64,000 nt of DNA from Parahoeflea alexandrii (lineage in GTDB: Bacteria; Pseudomonadota; Alphaproteobacteria; Rhizobiales; Rhizobiaceae): assembly GCF_024105735.1 (NCBI RefSeq), contig NZ_JAAAML010000003.1:124001-188000 (forward strand). Direction: 5' to 3'. Shown piece after piece: positions 47,049-55,196 of this stretch; the first letter of the stretch is position 1; every line of letters begins with the position of its first letter. The notes beneath the pieces are model-generated. The model saw nothing but the letters and a program-made list of their open reading frames with translations. It had not been told where the DNA came from and searched no databases. Both the position numbers and the translations under genes were made by a program.

Positions 47049-47198
47049 ATGGAAAAAGTCGAACTGACCGAACAGCAGAAGAAGGCACGGCGCTCAAGGT
47101 CCGTCGCGCTTGGCATTGCGCTGGCTGTCCTGGCTGTCCTGTTTTACGTGGTGACCATCATCAAGATCGGCCCAGGCATCTTCGACCGGGCGATGTGA
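47049..47198 (+). CDS. coxF: Small cytochrome oxidase assembly membrane protein CoxF
   Basis: This 49-residue protein is encoded by an ATG that begins 2 bp after the ctaB stop and ends at a TGA 10 bp before ctaG. Translation gives a basic, charged head ([18 protein letters not shown]) and one transmembrane helix ([20 protein letters not shown]), closing in FDRAM. Position and layout match rhizobial CoxF, encoded between ctaB and ctaG. It is short and easily missed by gene callers. Its role in oxidase assembly is inferred from position. Confidence 0.88.
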   Translation: MEKVELTEQQKKARRSRSVALGIALAVLAVLFYVVTIIKIGPGIFDRAM

Positions 47199-47208
47199 GG
47201 AGGAAACG

Positions 47209-47811
47209 ATGAGCAGCGACCCGAATGAAGTAACCAAGACGCGAGCCAACAAGCGCGTTGTCGTGGCCTGTTCGGCGTTTGTAGCCTCGATGATCGGCGT
47301 CAGCTACGCTGCCGTGCCGCTCTATCAGCTGTTTTGCCAGGTGACCGGTTATGGTGGCACCACGCAGCGGGTCGAGCAGATGTCCGACACGGTTCTCGAT
47401 CGTACCATCAAGGTGCGCTTCGATGCGAATGTCGCGGGCGGTCTGCCCTGGGACTTCAAGCCGGTGCAGCGGGAAGTTGAGCTCAGGATCGGCGAAACCG
47501 TTCAGGTGTCCTATACGGCCATGAACACGTCCGACGTGGCCACCACCGGCCAGGCGACCTTCAACGTCACGCCAATGGCGGCTGGTGCCTACTTCAACAA
47601 GATCCAGTGTTTCTGCTTTACCGAAAGCGAATTGAAGCCTGGCGAGACAATAGACATGCCTGTCGTCTTCTTCGTCGATCCGGCGATTGTCGACGACCTT
47701 GACGCCAAGGACATTTCCACAATCACGCTCTCTTACACTTTCTTCGCTCATGCATCGGAAAAACCCGTTGCAGCGGTGGCGGAGCCGGTGCAAGACAGGA
47801 ACACCTTGTAA
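47209..47811 (+). CDS. ctaG: Cytochrome c oxidase assembly protein CtaG/Cox11
   Basis: This 200-residue copper chaperone delivers Cu to the CuB site of subunit I. A single N-terminal membrane helix (about 20-42, [20 protein letters not shown]) with [13 protein letters not shown] after it is typical. The copper-binding motif CFCFTE lies in the periplasmic domain, and FFVDPAI follows. A GAGGAGGAAACG ribosome site precedes the ATG. It lies between CoxF and subunit III genes. Confidence 0.96.
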   Translation: MSSDPNEVTKTRANKRVVVACSAFVASMIGVSYAAVPLYQLFCQVTGYGGTTQRVEQMSDTVLDRTIKVRFDANVAGGLPWDFKPVQREVELRIGETVQVSYTAMNTSDVATTGQATFNVTPMAAGAYFNKIQCFCFTESELKPGETIDMPVVFFVDPAIVDDLDAKDISTITLSYTFFAHASEKPVAAVAEPVQDRNTL

Positions 47812-47874
47812 GACCAACACTGCGCCGGACGGGTGGTCCGGCACAGGAATGATGACCATCGGGGAAAAGCTGAC

Positions 47875-48750
47875 ATGGCCGACGCACATCAAAAACATCA
47901 CGACTATCACATCATCGACCCGAGCCCGTGGCCTCTGGTCGGGTCGATCGGCGCGCTCGTCATGGCGCTCGGCGGCATCGGCTGGATGCAGGGAATGCGC
48001 GGCGCCGAATCATTGCTCGGCCTTCCGATCACCAACCCGGTCCTCTTCCTTGTTGGCTTTGCCATCGTTCTCTACACCATGATCGGCTGGTGGGGTGCGA
48101 CCATCAAGGAAGCACACGAGGGGCATCACACCCGCGTGGTCGGCCTGCATCTTCGCTATGGCATGATCATGTTCATCGCGTCTGAAGTGATGTTCTTCGT
48201 CGCCTGGTTCTGGGCCTTCTTCGATGCAAGCCTGTTCCCCGATGAAGCCGCACAGGTTGCCCGCGCCGCCTTCACCGGTGGCCAGTGGCCGCCCGCCGGT
48301 ATCGAGGTTCTCGATCCGCTGCACCTGCCGCTCTACAACACCATCATCCTGCTTCTGTCCGGAACCACCGTCACCTGGGCGCACCACGCATTGCTGCATG
48401 GCGACCGCAAGGGACTGATCAACGGTCTGGCCCTGACCATCGTGCTCGGCATGATCTTTTCGGGCGTGCAGGCCTATGAGTATTCCGTTGCTCCGTTCGA
48501 CTTCAAGGATTCGATCTACGGCGCCACCTTCTACATGGCCACCGGGTTCCACGGCTTCCATGTGCTGGTCGGAACCATCTTCCTGGTGGTTTGCCTGATC
48601 CGTGCGATGCGGGGGCATTTCACACCGAAGCAGCATTTCGGCTTTGAAGCAGCCGCCTGGTACTGGCACTTCGTTGACGTCGTCTGGCTGTTCCTGTTCT
48701 TTGCGATCTACGTCTGGGCATCCTGGGGTGCGCCGATTTACCACCACTAG
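47875..48750 (+). CDS. ctaE: Cytochrome c oxidase subunit III
   Basis: This 291-residue membrane subunit has seven helices. It starts at MADAHQKHHDYHIIDPSPWP, the usual N-terminus. WWGATIKEAHEGHHT, LRYGMIMFIASEVMFFVAWFW and TGFHGFHVLVGTIFL are family hallmarks, with the conserved Glu in FIASEV. The last helix contains WHFVDVVWLFLF. It stabilises the proton uptake of subunit I. Sixty-three bp separate it from ctaG. Confidence 0.98.
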   Translation: MADAHQKHHDYHIIDPSPWPLVGSIGALVMALGGIGWMQGMRGAESLLGLPITNPVLFLVGFAIVLYTMIGWWGATIKEAHEGHHTRVVGLHLRYGMIMFIASEVMFFVAWFWAFFDASLFPDEAAQVARAAFTGGQWPPAGIEVLDPLHLPLYNTIILLLSGTTVTWAHHALLHGDRKGLINGLALTIVLGMIFSGVQAYEYSVAPFDFKDSIYGATFYMATGFHGFHVLVGTIFLVVCLIRAMRGHFTPKQHFGFEAAAWYWHFVDVVWLFLFFAIYVWASWGAPIYHH

Positions 48751-48777
48751 AACGCACTCGACTTCTTGTAGAAAGGG

Positions 48778-48828
48778 GCGGCGGGGAGACCTGCCGCCTC
48801 TTGCGTTTGAGCCCGGGGCAAAGCCCCG
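48778..48828 (+). terminator. Two hairpins between ctaE and the DUF983 gene
   Basis: The first is GGCGGC/GCCGCC (about 48778-48800), followed by TCTTGCGTTT. The second is the short CGGGGC/GCCCCG stem just before the ribosome site of the next gene. They could give partial termination after the structural oxidase genes. Confidence 0.45.
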
Positions 48829-48848
48829 ATGAGAAAGGAAAACAGACC

Positions 48849-49232
48849 ATGTCCGATGACCAGGCGCACTATCCTCCAGTCGACGTGGTGTCTGTAGGCT
48901 TGCGCGGCCGGTGTCCACGTTGCGGGGAGGGGGCTTTGTTCAACGGCCTGCTCAGCGTCAAGCCGGAATGCGGCGTCTGCGGGCTGGACAATTCCTTTGC
49001 CGATGCCGGCGACGGACCCGCCGTTTTCGTCATTCTCATCATCGGTTTCATCGTGGTTGGTCTCGCCCTCTGGCTCGAGGTCAATTACAGCCCGGCGCTG
49101 TGGGTGCATCTGATCATGTGGATCCCGCTGTCGACCATCCTCTCGCTGGTGCTGCTTCGCGTTCTCAAGGGACTGATGATCGCACTCCAGTACCGCAACA
49201 AGGCAGCCGAGGGGCAGATTGACCGTGGCTGA
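48849..49232 (+). CDS. DUF983 family protein
   Basis: This 127-residue protein has an N-terminal zinc-ribbon-like motif (CPRCGEGALF, then CGVCGLD) and two membrane helices (VFVILIIGFIVVGLALWLEV and HLIMWIPLSTILSLVLL). DUF983 proteins are regularly encoded next to subunit III and Surf1 in alphaproteobacteria, which suggests a role in oxidase assembly, but none is proven. Its end overlaps the surf1 start by 8 bp. Confidence 0.92.
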   Translation: MSDDQAHYPPVDVVSVGLRGRCPRCGEGALFNGLLSVKPECGVCGLDNSFADAGDGPAVFVILIIGFIVVGLALWLEVNYSPALWVHLIMWIPLSTILSLVLLRVLKGLMIALQYRNKAAEGQIDRG

Positions 49233-49971
49233 AACGCAAGATTATGGCGCCTCTGGCCGCACCTGGAAATTCTGGACCGGGCTGGTGCTGCTGCCGGGTG
49301 CCCTGGCTGTCCTGATCGCCCTCGGCACCTGGCAGGTCCAGCGCCTCTACTGGAAAGAGGACCTGCTGGCGGCAATCGAACAGCGCAGCACCGCCGAACC
49401 TGTCGGCCTCCAAGTGATCGAGGCATCGCTCGCCGCCGGCGAGCCGATCGATTATCAGGCAGCTCGCGCGTCCGGTCGATTCCTCAATGACAAGGAACGC
49501 CACTTCTTTGCAACATTCGAAGGGCAGTCCGGTTACTATGTCTACACGCCGCTTGAACTGGCGGACGGCCGCCTGCTCTTCGTCAATCGCGGTTTTGTGC
49601 CTTATGACCGCAAGGAGCCTTCGACACGGCCGCAGAGCCTGATCGAGGGGGAGCAGACGATCACCGGGCTCGCTCGCGCAAGGCTCGATGAAAAGCCCTC
49701 CTTCATGGTTCCCGACAACGATGAGCCGGGCAACATCTTCTACTGGAAAGACCTCGACAGGATGGCCGCTTCTGCTGGCCTGCAAACCGAGAAGGTGCTG
49801 CCGTTCTTCCTCGACGCGGACGCCACCCCGGTCGAAGGCGGGTTGCCCAGAGGTGGCGTGACGGTCATCAATCTGCCCAACAGCCACCTGCAATATGCCA
49901 TCACCTGGTATGGGCTGGCGCTTGCCCTGCTGGGCGTCGCCTTGTTTGGCTGGCTGAAACGAAAATCCTGA
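49225..49971 (+). CDS. surf1: SURF1 family cytochrome oxidase assembly protein
   Basis: This 248-residue protein has an N-terminal helix (GLVLLPGALAVLIALGTWQVQRL) containing the conserved GTWQ, a periplasmic domain with FVNRGFVP, and a C-terminal helix (HLQYAITWYGLALALLGVAL). Surf1 helps insert heme A into subunit I. The start is GTG at 49225, with GAGGGG upstream; a TTG two codons earlier is possible. It overlaps the DUF983 gene, so both are translated together. Confidence 0.95.
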   Translation: MAETQDYGASGRTWKFWTGLVLLPGALAVLIALGTWQVQRLYWKEDLLAAIEQRSTAEPVGLQVIEASLAAGEPIDYQAARASGRFLNDKERHFFATFEGQSGYYVYTPLELADGRLLFVNRGFVPYDRKEPSTRPQSLIEGEQTITGLARARLDEKPSFMVPDNDEPGNIFYWKDLDRMAASAGLQTEKVLPFFLDADATPVEGGLPRGGVTVINLPNSHLQYAITWYGLALALLGVALFGWLKRKS

Positions 49972-50041
49972 TCGCGGCTGGCGTGGCACCCTACAGGCAT
50001 GCTAGCCCGGTATCGCAGATCAACAGGGGTAGGAATCTCCG

Positions 50042-50410
50042 GTGGCAATCCTTGCAATCATCCTGGTGGCGCTGATCGCGCTCGAGCATATCTACATACT
50101 CGTCCTCGAGATGTTTCTCTGGACCTCGCCGCGCGGCATGAAGGCGTTTGGCACCCGACCCGAGCAGGCCGCCCAGACCAGGGTGATGGCTGCCAATCAG
50201 GGGCTCTACAACGGGTTCCTCGCAGCCGGTCTGATCTGGTCGCTGCTCCATCCCGACGCCGGCTTTGCCTTCCAGCTCAAGCTGTTTTTCCTTGGCTGCG
50301 TTCTGGTCGCCGGTCTGTATGGTGGAGCAACCGCATCGCGCAAGATTTTCGTGATCCAGGCCCTTCCGGCCGCGATCGCCCTGATTGTTGTTGTGATTGC
50401 CGGCTGGTAG
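50042..50410 (+). CDS. DUF1304 family membrane protein
   Basis: This 122-residue protein is of four membrane helices with the family pattern [17 protein letters not shown] near the start, then [14 protein letters not shown] and [12 protein letters not shown]. It starts at a GTG with AGGAATCTCC upstream. DUF1304 proteins are small inner-membrane proteins of unknown function. It lies 70 bp after surf1 and 4 bp before ispH, so it is probably part of the same transcript. Confidence 0.9.
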   Translation: MAILAIILVALIALEHIYILVLEMFLWTSPRGMKAFGTRPEQAAQTRVMAANQGLYNGFLAAGLIWSLLHPDAGFAFQLKLFFLGCVLVAGLYGGATASRKIFVIQALPAAIALIVVVIAGW

Positions 50411-50414
50411 CGTG

Positions 50415-51437
50415 ATGACCGTAACTGTTGATGAGCCAATGAACCGATCTCCCCTGACAATAAGGCTGTGCGGACCCCGCGGATTTTGCGCCGGTGTTGA
50501 CCGCGCCATCCAGATCGTGGTTCTGGCGCTGAAGAAATACGGCGCGCCGGTCTATGTCCGCCATGAGATCGTCCACAACCGGTTCGTGGTCGAGGGGCTC
50601 GAGGCGCTTGGCGCGGTCTTCGTCGAGGAACTCGACGAGATCCCGCAGGAGCATCATGCCCAGCCGGTGATCTTTTCGGCCCACGGCGTTGCCAAGTCGG
50701 TGCCCGCCGACGCGGAAGCCCGCAACCTGTTCTATCTCGATGCCACCTGTCCGCTGGTCTCCAAGGTGCACAAGCAGGCCATGCGCCATGAGCGGCTCGG
50801 CCGGCATGTTGTGCTCATCGGCCACAAGGGCCATCCCGAGGTCATCGGCACCATGGGGCAACTGCCGCCCGGGGCAGTGACACTGGTCGAGACCGTGGCG
50901 GATGTCGACGCCTTCGATCCCGCCGATCCCGCCGCACTTGGCTTCGTCACGCAGACGACCCTGTCGGTGGATGACACGGCTGACGTGATCGAGCGGCTCA
51001 ATCAGCGCTTTCCCGAGATCACTGCGCCGGCTGCGGAATCGATCTGCTATGCCACCACCAACCGCCAGGATGCGGTCAAGCAGGCAGCCCCCGGCTGTGA
51101 CCTGTTCGTGGTCGTCGGCGCGCCCAATTCGTCCAATTCAAAACGGCTGGTCGAAGTCGCACTGAAGGCCGGCGCGAAGAAATCCATCCTCTTGCAGCGT
51201 GCTCACGAGATCGACTGGGATGCCATCGGAGACATCCGGCTGCTCGGGCTTTCCGCCGGAGCCTCTGCGCCCGAGGTGGTGGTCGCCGAAATCATCGACG
51301 CCTTCAAGGCCCGCTTTGACGCCACAATCGAGCTTGCCGAGACGGTCCAGGAAACGGAAAACTTCCTGGTCAACCGTGAACTTCGCGATGTCGAACTCAC
51401 CGCCGCCGACATGGCGTTTGTCAACGGAGCGCGCTGA
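50415..51437 (+). CDS. ispH: 4-hydroxy-3-methylbut-2-enyl diphosphate reductase
   Basis: This 340-residue iron-sulfur enzyme is the last step of the MEP pathway, giving IPP and DMAPP. The three cluster cysteines are in [23 protein letters not shown] and [10 protein letters not shown]; the catalytic Glu lies in [20 protein letters not shown] and the Thr/Ser substrate contacts are present. The start is ATG at 50415; an ATG eight codons later also has a plausible position. It is co-directional with thrB, which begins 2 bp after the stop. Confidence 0.97.
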   Translation: MTVTVDEPMNRSPLTIRLCGPRGFCAGVDRAIQIVVLALKKYGAPVYVRHEIVHNRFVVEGLEALGAVFVEELDEIPQEHHAQPVIFSAHGVAKSVPADAEARNLFYLDATCPLVSKVHKQAMRHERLGRHVVLIGHKGHPEVIGTMGQLPPGAVTLVETVADVDAFDPADPAALGFVTQTTLSVDDTADVIERLNQRFPEITAPAAESICYATTNRQDAVKQAAPGCDLFVVVGAPNSSNSKRLVEVALKAGAKKSILLQRAHEIDWDAIGDIRLLGLSAGASAPEVVVAEIIDAFKARFDATIELAETVQETENFLVNRELRDVELTAADMAFVNGAR

Positions 51438-51439
51438 GG

Positions 51440-52420
51440 ATGGCTGTCTATACCGATGTAAACGAGGATCAGCTCAGGGCTTTTCTCGCGGAGTATGATG
51501 TCGGCACGCTGTTGTCCTACAAGGGCATTGCCGAAGGGGTGGAGAACTCCAATTTCCTGCTGCGCACCAGCGGCGGCACCTTCATCCTCACGCTCTATGA
51601 GAAACGGGTCAACCGCGATGACCTGCCGTTCTTTCTGGGGCTGATGGATCACCTGGCACTCAAGGGCCTGAGCTGCCCGCTGCCGATCGAGCGCCGCGAT
51701 GGTGGCCATCTGGGAGAACTCGCCGGTCGCCCGGCGGCGATGGTCTCGTTTCTTGACGGCGCCTGGCTGCGCAAGCCGCAGGCCGCTCATTGCCGCGAGG
51801 TCGGCAGGGCGCTGGCGGCCATGCACGTCGCCGGTAGTGATTTTCCGATCCGCCGCGCCAACGGGCTGACAGTGGCCAACTGGCGGCCCCTGTGGGACGG
51901 CTCGCGCGAACGCGCCGACGAGGTCCAGCCCGGCTTGCGCGAGGAGATCGATCTCGAACTGGCGGAGCTGGAAAAGAGTTGGCCCGCAGATCTGCCCGAG
52001 GGCGTGATCCATGCCGACCTGTTCCCCGACAATGTGTTCTTCATCGAAGACCGGCTGTCGGGCCTGATCGACTTCTATTTCGCCTGCAACGATTATCTCG
52101 CCTACGACGTTGCCATCTGCCTCAACGCCTGGTGCTTTGAAGCAGACGGGGCCTTTAACCACACCAAGGGCATGGCGCTGATCGACGGCTATGTCTCCGT
52201 GCGGCCGCTGGAGGGCAACGAGGCAGAGGCCTTGCCGCTACTGGCCCGCGGTGCGGCCCTGCGGTTCTTCCTCACCCGCCTGCACGACTGGCTGACCACG
52301 CCCGAAGGCGCACTGGTGGTCAAGAAGGATCCGCTCGAATATCTGCGCAAGCTGCGCTTCCATCGCCAGATCGGCTCAAGCTCGGAATACGGCCTTCGCA
52401 CCAGGGATCTCATAAGTTGA
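51440..52420 (+). CDS. thrB: Homoserine kinase
   Basis: This 326-residue enzyme is of the aminoglycoside-phosphotransferase-like ThrB type found in alphaproteobacteria, not the GHMP type of E. coli. The kinase lobe begins [22 protein letters not shown], and the catalytic loop is [13 protein letters not shown] followed by GLIDFYFAC. It phosphorylates homoserine for ThrC, whose gene is at 60.1 kb. Its stop overlaps the rnhA start by 4 bp. Confidence 0.96.
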   Translation: MAVYTDVNEDQLRAFLAEYDVGTLLSYKGIAEGVENSNFLLRTSGGTFILTLYEKRVNRDDLPFFLGLMDHLALKGLSCPLPIERRDGGHLGELAGRPAAMVSFLDGAWLRKPQAAHCREVGRALAAMHVAGSDFPIRRANGLTVANWRPLWDGSRERADEVQPGLREEIDLELAELEKSWPADLPEGVIHADLFPDNVFFIEDRLSGLIDFYFACNDYLAYDVAICLNAWCFEADGAFNHTKGMALIDGYVSVRPLEGNEAEALPLLARGAALRFFLTRLHDWLTTPEGALVVKKDPLEYLRKLRFHRQIGSSSEYGLRTRDLIS

Positions 52421-52869
52421 AGCACGTGGAAATTTTCACCGACGGCGCCTGCTCGGGCAATCCCGGTCCGGGCGGCTGGGGCGCCATCCTGCGCCACGGC
52501 ACCACGGTCAAGGAAATGTCGGGCGGCGAAGCCGAAACCACCAACAACCGAATGGAGCTGCTGGCTGCGATCACCGCGCTCAATGCATTGAAGGCCGCCT
52601 GCGAGGTCGATCTCCACACCGACAGCAAGTATGTCATGGATGGCATCTCGAAGTGGATTTTCGGCTGGAAGAAGAATGGCTGGAAGACCGCCGACAAGAA
52701 GCCGGTGAAGAACGCCGAGCTGTGGCAGGCGCTGGATCAGGCCAATCAGCGCCACAAGGTCAAGTGGCACTGGGTCAAGGGCCATGCCGGGCATCCCGAG
52801 AATGAACGCGCCGATGAACTGGCGCGCGAAGGCATGACACCCTTCAAAAGCAAAACGGCGTCCCGTTAG
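52417..52869 (+). CDS. rnhA: Ribonuclease HI
   Basis: This 150-residue enzyme cleaves RNA in RNA-DNA hybrids. All catalytic acids are present: Asp in [17 protein letters not shown], Glu in [10 protein letters not shown], Asp in [12 protein letters not shown], and the last Asp in [10 protein letters not shown]. The start is a TTG that overlaps the thrB stop (TTGA at 52417-52420), with CAGGGAT upstream; a GTG three codons later is an alternative. It is the last gene of the long oxidase/isoprenoid/threonine run. Confidence 0.96.
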   Translation: MKHVEIFTDGACSGNPGPGGWGAILRHGTTVKEMSGGEAETTNNRMELLAAITALNALKAACEVDLHTDSKYVMDGISKWIFGWKKNGWKTADKKPVKNAELWQALDQANQRHKVKWHWVKGHAGHPENERADELAREGMTPFKSKTASR

Positions 52870-52877
52870 GACGCCGT
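52855..52877 (+). terminator. Hairpin overlapping the rnhA stop codon
   Basis: A 9-bp perfect stem, ACGGCGTCC at 52855-52863 with GGACGCCGT at 52869-52877, has a 5-nt loop in which the TAG stop begins. A run of T appears only about 15 bases later. It closes the operon and faces the convergent peroxiredoxin gene. Confidence 0.6.
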
Positions 52878-52902
52878 CTGCAAGTCCGAATTTTCGTTCA
52901 GA

Positions 52903-53388
52903 TCAGAGCTGGTCGAGTAGCGCTGCGGCGCCCGAGGCCACGGCTTGTCCAGGCGCATCCTCGATATTGAGCGCGGTGACGGTGCCGTCCTCGACAATCA
53001 TCGAATAGCGCTTCGAGCGGATGCCGAGCGTGCCGGCCGACAGGTCGGCTTCCATGCCGATCGACTTGGTGAAGCCCGCGTCCCAGTCAGACAGGTAGCG
53101 CAGCTTGCCGGTGCCGTTGGTGGCCTTCTCCCAGGCACCCATGACAAAGGCGTCATTGACGGAGACGACGGCGATTTCGTCGACGCCCTTGGCCAGAATG
53201 GCGTCGCGGTTTTCGATGTAGCCGGGCAGGTGGTTGAGGTGGCAGGTCGGTGTAAACGCGCCTGGCACCGCGAACAGAACCACCTTTTTTCCGGCAAAAA
53301 GGTCGCTGACCTTGGTTTCCGCCATGCCGTCTGCGGTCTTTTCCTTGAAGGTGGCTTCAGGCAGTTTGTCCCCAATAGCTATCGTCAC
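52903..53388 (-). CDS. Peroxiredoxin, Prx5/AhpC-TSA type
   Basis: This 161-residue thiol peroxidase carries the Prx5 signature FAVPGAFTPTCHLNHLPGY, with the peroxidatic Cys at about 49. No obvious resolving Cys follows, so it likely uses an external thiol such as glutathione/glutaredoxin. It reduces organic hydroperoxides and hydrogen peroxide. It is convergent with rnhA and 95 bp downstream of the DsbD-domain gene. Confidence 0.95.
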   Translation of the reverse strand: MTIAIGDKLPEATFKEKTADGMAETKVSDLFAGKKVVLFAVPGAFTPTCHLNHLPGYIENRDAILAKGVDEIAVVSVNDAFVMGAWEKATNGTGKLRYLSDWDAGFTKSIGMEADLSAGTLGIRSKRYSMIVEDGTVTALNIEDAPGQAVASGAAALLDQL

Positions 53389-53483
53389 GTCGGCGCTCCC
53401 TTGTGTGCCGTTGATGTCGTTTGCAATTTAGGCAATACCGCCCGGATTTCGAGTCTCAAGCATCGAGAAAATGTGGATGGTCC

Positions 53484-54359
53484 TCAATTCCCGGGAGCCG
53501 GAACCGCGGAAATGGATTGGCCAAGTGCACGTTGACCCAGCGTGACGACGACGTCGAGGGGCAGGGTGGCCGTGTCCAATGTGCCCTTGGATGGCGGTTC
53601 GACCCGAACCGACCACTCTATCCTGCTGCCCTCATCGCGGATAAGTTCTGGCGGAGCGAAGGCAAAGCCCTCCGGCCCCGTGACAAACAGTTCCGGGATG
53701 ACCCCGGACGGACGGAAGGCGGGCAATTTCGCCGAAATCGTAAGCTGTGTCGCATTGGTCCCCAGCTGTGCCGTTTCGACGCTGAAATCCGGGCCGGCGG
53801 CTTCCGGAAGGCGCGCGAACGCTGCATCCACAGCTTGCGCTGCGGCATCATGGCCCACGGTTTCCCCGGGCATATCAACGACCAGTTCGGCCTGGAACGG
53901 AACGCAGATCTTTTCGCAAATGCCGATAAAGGCGGATGCGTGGATTTGAGCGCCACCTGATGCGGTCCGGCTGAAGGTCAGGGGAAACCGCACAGGTGCG
54001 GTGTATCCCGCCCAGATCGCGTAGCCGTCATCGATGCGCTGGGGTGGCGGATAGTGCATGGCCTCAAACGCAACCCCCCGGCTTTGCGAAAAGTCGATCA
54101 TCGGGGGAATGCCGGCTCCGCCCGGGTCGCGCCAGTATGTCTTCCAGCCGGGTTGCAGATCCACGTCCAGGAAACCGCCAATCGAGCCATCGTCCCGCGG
54201 TGCCGGATCGATCACCAGACGCATGCGCCCGCCCTCGGTCTCGGCCCATCCACTGTCAAGCGACCAGACCGGGGCAATGCCCACGCCAAGGCCGACCGCC
54301 AGACCCAGGAGGGCATGCAGCATGGAGCGGACAGGTGATCTCAAGCGGAATATCGACAT
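53484..54359 (-). CDS. Stand-alone DsbD/ScsB N-terminal domain protein
   Basis: This 291-residue secreted protein starts at the ATG at 54359 (MSIFRLRSPV) with a signal-like helix at 12-32. The mature part matches the N-terminal domain of DsbD/ScsB: LQPGWKTYWRDPGGAGIPP at 69-87, then DGYAIWAGYTAPVRFP, and the redox Cys pair Cys148/Cys152 in GICEKICVPF. No membrane or thioredoxin domains follow, so it would need a separate electron donor. It is divergent from the YqgE gene. Confidence 0.82.
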   Translation of the reverse strand: MSIFRLRSPVRSMLHALLGLAVGLGVGIAPVWSLDSGWAETEGGRMRLVIDPAPRDDGSIGGFLDVDLQPGWKTYWRDPGGAGIPPMIDFSQSRGVAFEAMHYPPPQRIDDGYAIWAGYTAPVRFPLTFSRTASGGAQIHASAFIGICEKICVPFQAELVVDMPGETVGHDAAAQAVDAAFARLPEAAGPDFSVETAQLGTNATQLTISAKLPAFRPSGVIPELFVTGPEGFAFAPPELIRDEGSRIEWSVRVEPPSKGTLDTATLPLDVVVTLGQRALGQSISAVPAPGN

Positions 54360-54511
54360 GGCTGCACCATAGCGGAGCCGGGGAGGCGGAATCCAATCAA
54401 TATGCAGCGGTCCCGGCTCATTTTTCCGTGACCGCGGTAGCAAGCCTGACGGAATGGACATCATGACAAGGTAGGTCTTTCCAAAATGCTGAAACTTGCT
54501 AGGCTTGAGCC

Positions 54512-55141
54512 ATGATAGGGATCGAAAAACAGCTGTCCCGTGGCAGCCGCGGATGCCTCGACGGGCATTTCCTGATCGCCATGCCGGGGATGAATGACGA
54601 GCGTTTCGAGCGCACGGTGATCTTTGTTTGCGCCCACTCCGCCGATGGCGCCATGGGCTTCATTCTCAACCGGCCGCAGCCGCTGCAGTTCCATGAACTG
54701 CTCGCCAATCTTGATCTTGCCAGCCCCGAACCGCGGGGCGAGGAGCCGGTGGCTTCCGGGGAGGTCAGCGATAGTGCAATGGATTTTCCCATTCAGATCG
54801 GAGGGCCGGTCGAAGCAGGGCGGGGTTTCGTGCTGCACACTGACGACTACATGGGCGAATCCACCATGCCGGTGAATGATGATCTGTGCCTCACCGCGAC
54901 CGTGGATATTCTTCGCGCCATCAAGCAGGGACGCGGCCCGAAACGCGGCATCATGCTTTTGGGTTATGCCGGCTGGGCGCCGGGGCAACTCGAAGAGGAA
55001 ATTGCCGCCAACACCTGGCTGAGCTGCCCTGGGCGTGATGATATCGTCTTCGACAAGGACCATTCGGGAAAATATGACCGGGTGCTGGCTTCTATGGGCA
55101 TCCAGCCGGCCATGTTGTCCAATCAGGCCGGTCACGCCTGA
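54512..55141 (+). CDS. YqgE/AlgH family protein
   Basis: This 209-residue cytoplasmic protein has the family pattern [20 protein letters not shown] followed by [16 protein letters not shown]; later [13 protein letters not shown] and [17 protein letters not shown]. AlgH was once called a transcriptional regulator of alginate, but no DNA-binding domain is present and its role is open. The start codon ATG at 54512 is kept because no better ribosome site is visible, although the MPGM residues inside could also mark an internal start. Confidence 0.92.
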   Translation: MIGIEKQLSRGSRGCLDGHFLIAMPGMNDERFERTVIFVCAHSADGAMGFILNRPQPLQFHELLANLDLASPEPRGEEPVASGEVSDSAMDFPIQIGGPVEAGRGFVLHTDDYMGESTMPVNDDLCLTATVDILRAIKQGRGPKRGIMLLGYAGWAPGQLEEEIAANTWLSCPGRDDIVFDKDHSGKYDRVLASMGIQPAMLSNQAGHA

Positions 55142-55196
55142 CGCTCGTTACGCCTCAGGCTTTGCTGGGTTGCAGAGCACCTGTAAGCGGCCCGTC

